From assembly GCA_934230055.1 (NCBI GenBank), contig CAKQEE010000070.1, positions 1-6,050 of the forward strand: DNA of 6,050 nt, written 5' to 3'. The notes beneath the pieces were generated by a model that was not told the origin of the DNA, made no database searches, and saw only the letters and a list, made by a program, of their open reading frames with translations. Position 1 is the first letter of the stretch. Every line of letters starts with the position of its first letter. The position numbers and the translations under genes are program-made. Positions 5,005 to 6,050 of the stretch are shown one piece after another. This stretch comes from an uncultured Clostridia bacterium (GTDB lineage Bacteria > Bacillota > Clostridia > Christensenellales > Borkfalkiaceae).

Positions 5005-5718
5005 TCAGCTTGCTTCCGTTTGCAGGTTTTCGCTTACGGTTACAAGGTTAAAGCCCCTTTCCTTACACGAAGCTATAATCTTCGGCAAAACTTTAAGGGT
5101 GTGCGGCTTCGGGTGCATAAGAATAAAATCTCCGCCCGTAAGGTTTTTCGTCGCGCGCGACAAGATTTTTTTCTCTTCCGAATCCCGCCAGTCGATGGTA
5201 TCCTTCGTCCACATAATCACTTTATAGCCGAGTTCTTCCGCCGCTTCTATCGTCACGGAAGAAAAGCTGCCCGAGGGCGGCGCAAACAGCTTTGGTTTTG
5301 CGCCCGAAAGCGACGATATAACGGAATCCGCCGCGGCGATTTCATTTTTGTTTTCTTCGAGCGAAAGCTTTTTGTGGTCTTTATGAAAATATCCGTGATT
5401 GGCTATTTCGTTGCCGCTTTCGACTATTCTTTTTAAGGTCTTTTGGTTATCGTCCGCCCAGCAGCCGCCCACAAAAAAGGTCGCTTTAACGCCCGTTTCC
5501 TCTAAAACTTCTAAAATCGCGTTCACCGTTTCCGCGCTCTCGTACACGTTGAACATTAAAGAAACTTTGTTGCCGCTTTTATCGCCGCCGTAAATCGCTT
5601 TAATTTCCTTGCCGCCGTAAATAGGCGCAAGCGGTTCTACGAAAAAGCTTACCGAAAAAACAATTACAAACACCACAAACAACGAAACGTTGGTTATTAA
5701 AGAAAGTCTTTTACTCAA
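5005..5718 (-). CDS. Membrane-anchored polysaccharide deacetylase-like protein (NodB/CE4 fold, YlxY-like)
   Basis: This 237-residue protein has a signal anchor (about 8-27, LITNVSLFVVFVIVFSVSFFV) and a NodB domain facing outside, where CE4 enzymes remove acetyl groups from peptidoglycan or related glycans. Visible motifs are VKATFFVGG (77-85), NHGYFHKDH (107-115, His108 and His112 as metal ligands), FAPPSGSF (145-152), TKDTIDWRD (171-179) and LMHPKP (200-205, catalytic His202). Motif 1, normally TFDDG, reads MFNVYES (55-61), so both acidic residues are missing, and motif 3 has alanine where an arginine is usual. The enzyme may be inactive or altered; I recall related clostridial proteins with a similar NVY motif. 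The TTG start is the only usable one after an in-frame stop and follows GGGGGA (5727-5732). Position ahead of an M16 peptidase resembles ylxY–mlpA, suggesting a sporulation or envelope role. Confidence 0.88.
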   Translation of the reverse strand: MSKRLSLITNVSLFVVFVIVFSVSFFVEPLAPIYGGKEIKAIYGGDKSGNKVSLMFNVYESAETVNAILEVLEETGVKATFFVGGCWADDNQKTLKRIVESGNEIANHGYFHKDHKKLSLEENKNEIAAADSVISSLSGAKPKLFAPPSGSFSSVTIEAAEELGYKVIMWTKDTIDWRDSEEKKILSRATKNLTGGDFILMHPKPHTLKVLPKIIASCKERGFNLVTVSENLQTEAS

Positions 5719-5791
5719 AAGCGTCTTCCCCCGTCACGCTATCTTATGCGGGGAACGAAGAGTAAATAACCGCGCCGTCGTTTTTTGTGGT

Positions 5792-5821
5792 TTTATAAGC
5801 GAATCAAATACCGAAAGACAA
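5792..5821 (-). promoter_or_regulatory. Sigma-A-like promoter of the deacetylase gene
   Basis: On the minus strand TTGTCT (5816-5821) and TATAAA (5792-5797) are 18 bases apart. The -10 matches at five of six positions and the -35 at four. The leader would be about 65 bases. Together with the hairpin at 5890-5915 upstream, this makes the deacetylase a separate unit from whatever lies to the right. Confidence 0.45.
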
Positions 5822-5889
5822 ACTTCAAACGCCGAACCGGCAAAAACCGAGCAAGTATATCGAATGAGTAAAAGGCGAGCAAGCAAATC

Positions 5890-5915
5890 AAAAGGCGGCG
5901 TATGCGCCGCCTTTT
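5890..5915. terminator. Symmetrical hairpin terminator
   Basis: AAAAGGCGGCG (5890-5900) pairs perfectly over 11 base pairs with CGCCGCCTTTT (5905-5915) around a TATG loop. It has an A-stem and T-run on both strands, so it could act in either direction. On the minus strand it would end a transcript entering from the right, before the deacetylase promoter. A T-rich stretch (5921-5931) follows on the plus strand. Confidence 0.7.
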
Positions 5916-5935
5916 GGTAAATTTTGTTTTTAAGC

Positions 5936-6035
5936 TGTATGCGGCGACCTTCCTCCATCTCCGCACGCCTTCTCCCTCATCGATAAACTTTGGTAAAGGA
6001 AGGCGAGCGCGTAGCCGCAAGGCGTGCCGCTAATT
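5936..6035. repeat. Dyad-rich, repeat-like intergenic segment (right edge)
   Basis: No frame here is a convincing gene; all three minus-strand frames entering from the edge stop early. GCACGCCTT (5963-5971) is inverted at AAGGCGTGC (6019-6027). CCTTCCT (5948-5954) is inverted at AGGAAGG (5997-6003), crossing the first pair, and CGCCTTC (5966-5972) can also pair with GAAGGCG (5999-6005). The wording 'CCTTCCTCC...CTCCCTCATCG...GGAAGGCG' resembles interspersed repeats I have seen in gut Firmicutes. Repeat status is inferred from a single copy. The remaining bases between 5719 and 6050 hold the promoter and hairpin listed above. Confidence 0.35.
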
Positions 6036-6050
6036 CCTTATATTTGTAAA

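Noticed and set aside
4903..5436. Plus-strand open frame (177 codons) overlapping the deacetylase
   Set aside because: It is arginine- and phenylalanine-rich, without motifs or a ribosome binding site, and antisense to a well-supported gene.
5977..6050. C-terminus of a minus-strand gene entering from the right edge
   Set aside because: Only about 24 codons are open, with no recognisable motif, and they coincide with the dyad-rich repeat-like segment. The other two frames stop within the first 20 bases.
1..6050. tRNA, rRNA, CRISPR array, transposase, toxin–antitoxin or phage genes
   Set aside because: I looked for these on both strands and found no cloverleaf with a CCA-type end, no regularly spaced repeats and no corresponding proteins.

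Overview
The window looks like an ordinary stretch of chromosome from an endospore-forming, anaerobic member of the Clostridia, probably an uncultured one. The reasons are an uninterrupted sporulation sigma factor (SigK), a small ACT-like regulator of the type linked to [FeFe]-hydrogenases, a DegV-type fatty-acid-binding protein, strong GGAGG ribosome binding sites with some TTG starts, and a deacetylase–M16 peptidase pair that recalls the ylxY–mlpA order of Bacillus subtilis. Species cannot be decided from the sequence alone.

Layout. Positions 1-80 carry what looks like an interspersed intergenic repeat. On the minus strand follow a hydrogenase-type regulator (129-371), which has its own promoter, and upstream of it sigK (466-1167). 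A 376-base divergent intergenic region (1168-1543) holds a sigma-A-like promoter and a long leader. These precede a plus-strand gene for an unrecognised three-helix membrane protein (1544-2119), closed by a strong terminator. A second plus-strand unit follows: an extended -10 promoter, a DegV-family gene with a TTG start (2320-3210) and a near-perfect terminator. The right half is on the minus strand: a polysaccharide-deacetylase-like membrane protein (5005-5718, own promoter), then a 369-base gap holding a promoter-like element with a 7-2-7 dyad, then an M16 zinc peptidase (3391-4635). The right edge (5890-6050) holds a hairpin terminator and a second repeat-like, dyad-rich segment without a convincing gene.

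How the parts fit. SigK and possibly the deacetylase are connected to late sporulation. The DegV protein presents fatty acids to a kinase that is not in the window. The hydrogenase regulator belongs with hydrogen metabolism, but no hydrogenase gene is visible here. The genes are mostly single transcription units with separate promoters and terminators, not one pathway operon. I found no mobile element with a transposase, no CRISPR array, no tRNA or rRNA, no defence locus and no clear evidence of a new system. The points most worth checking are the catalytic motif 1 substitution in the deacetylase, the dyad in front of the M16 gene, the leader before the membrane protein, and the two edge repeats.
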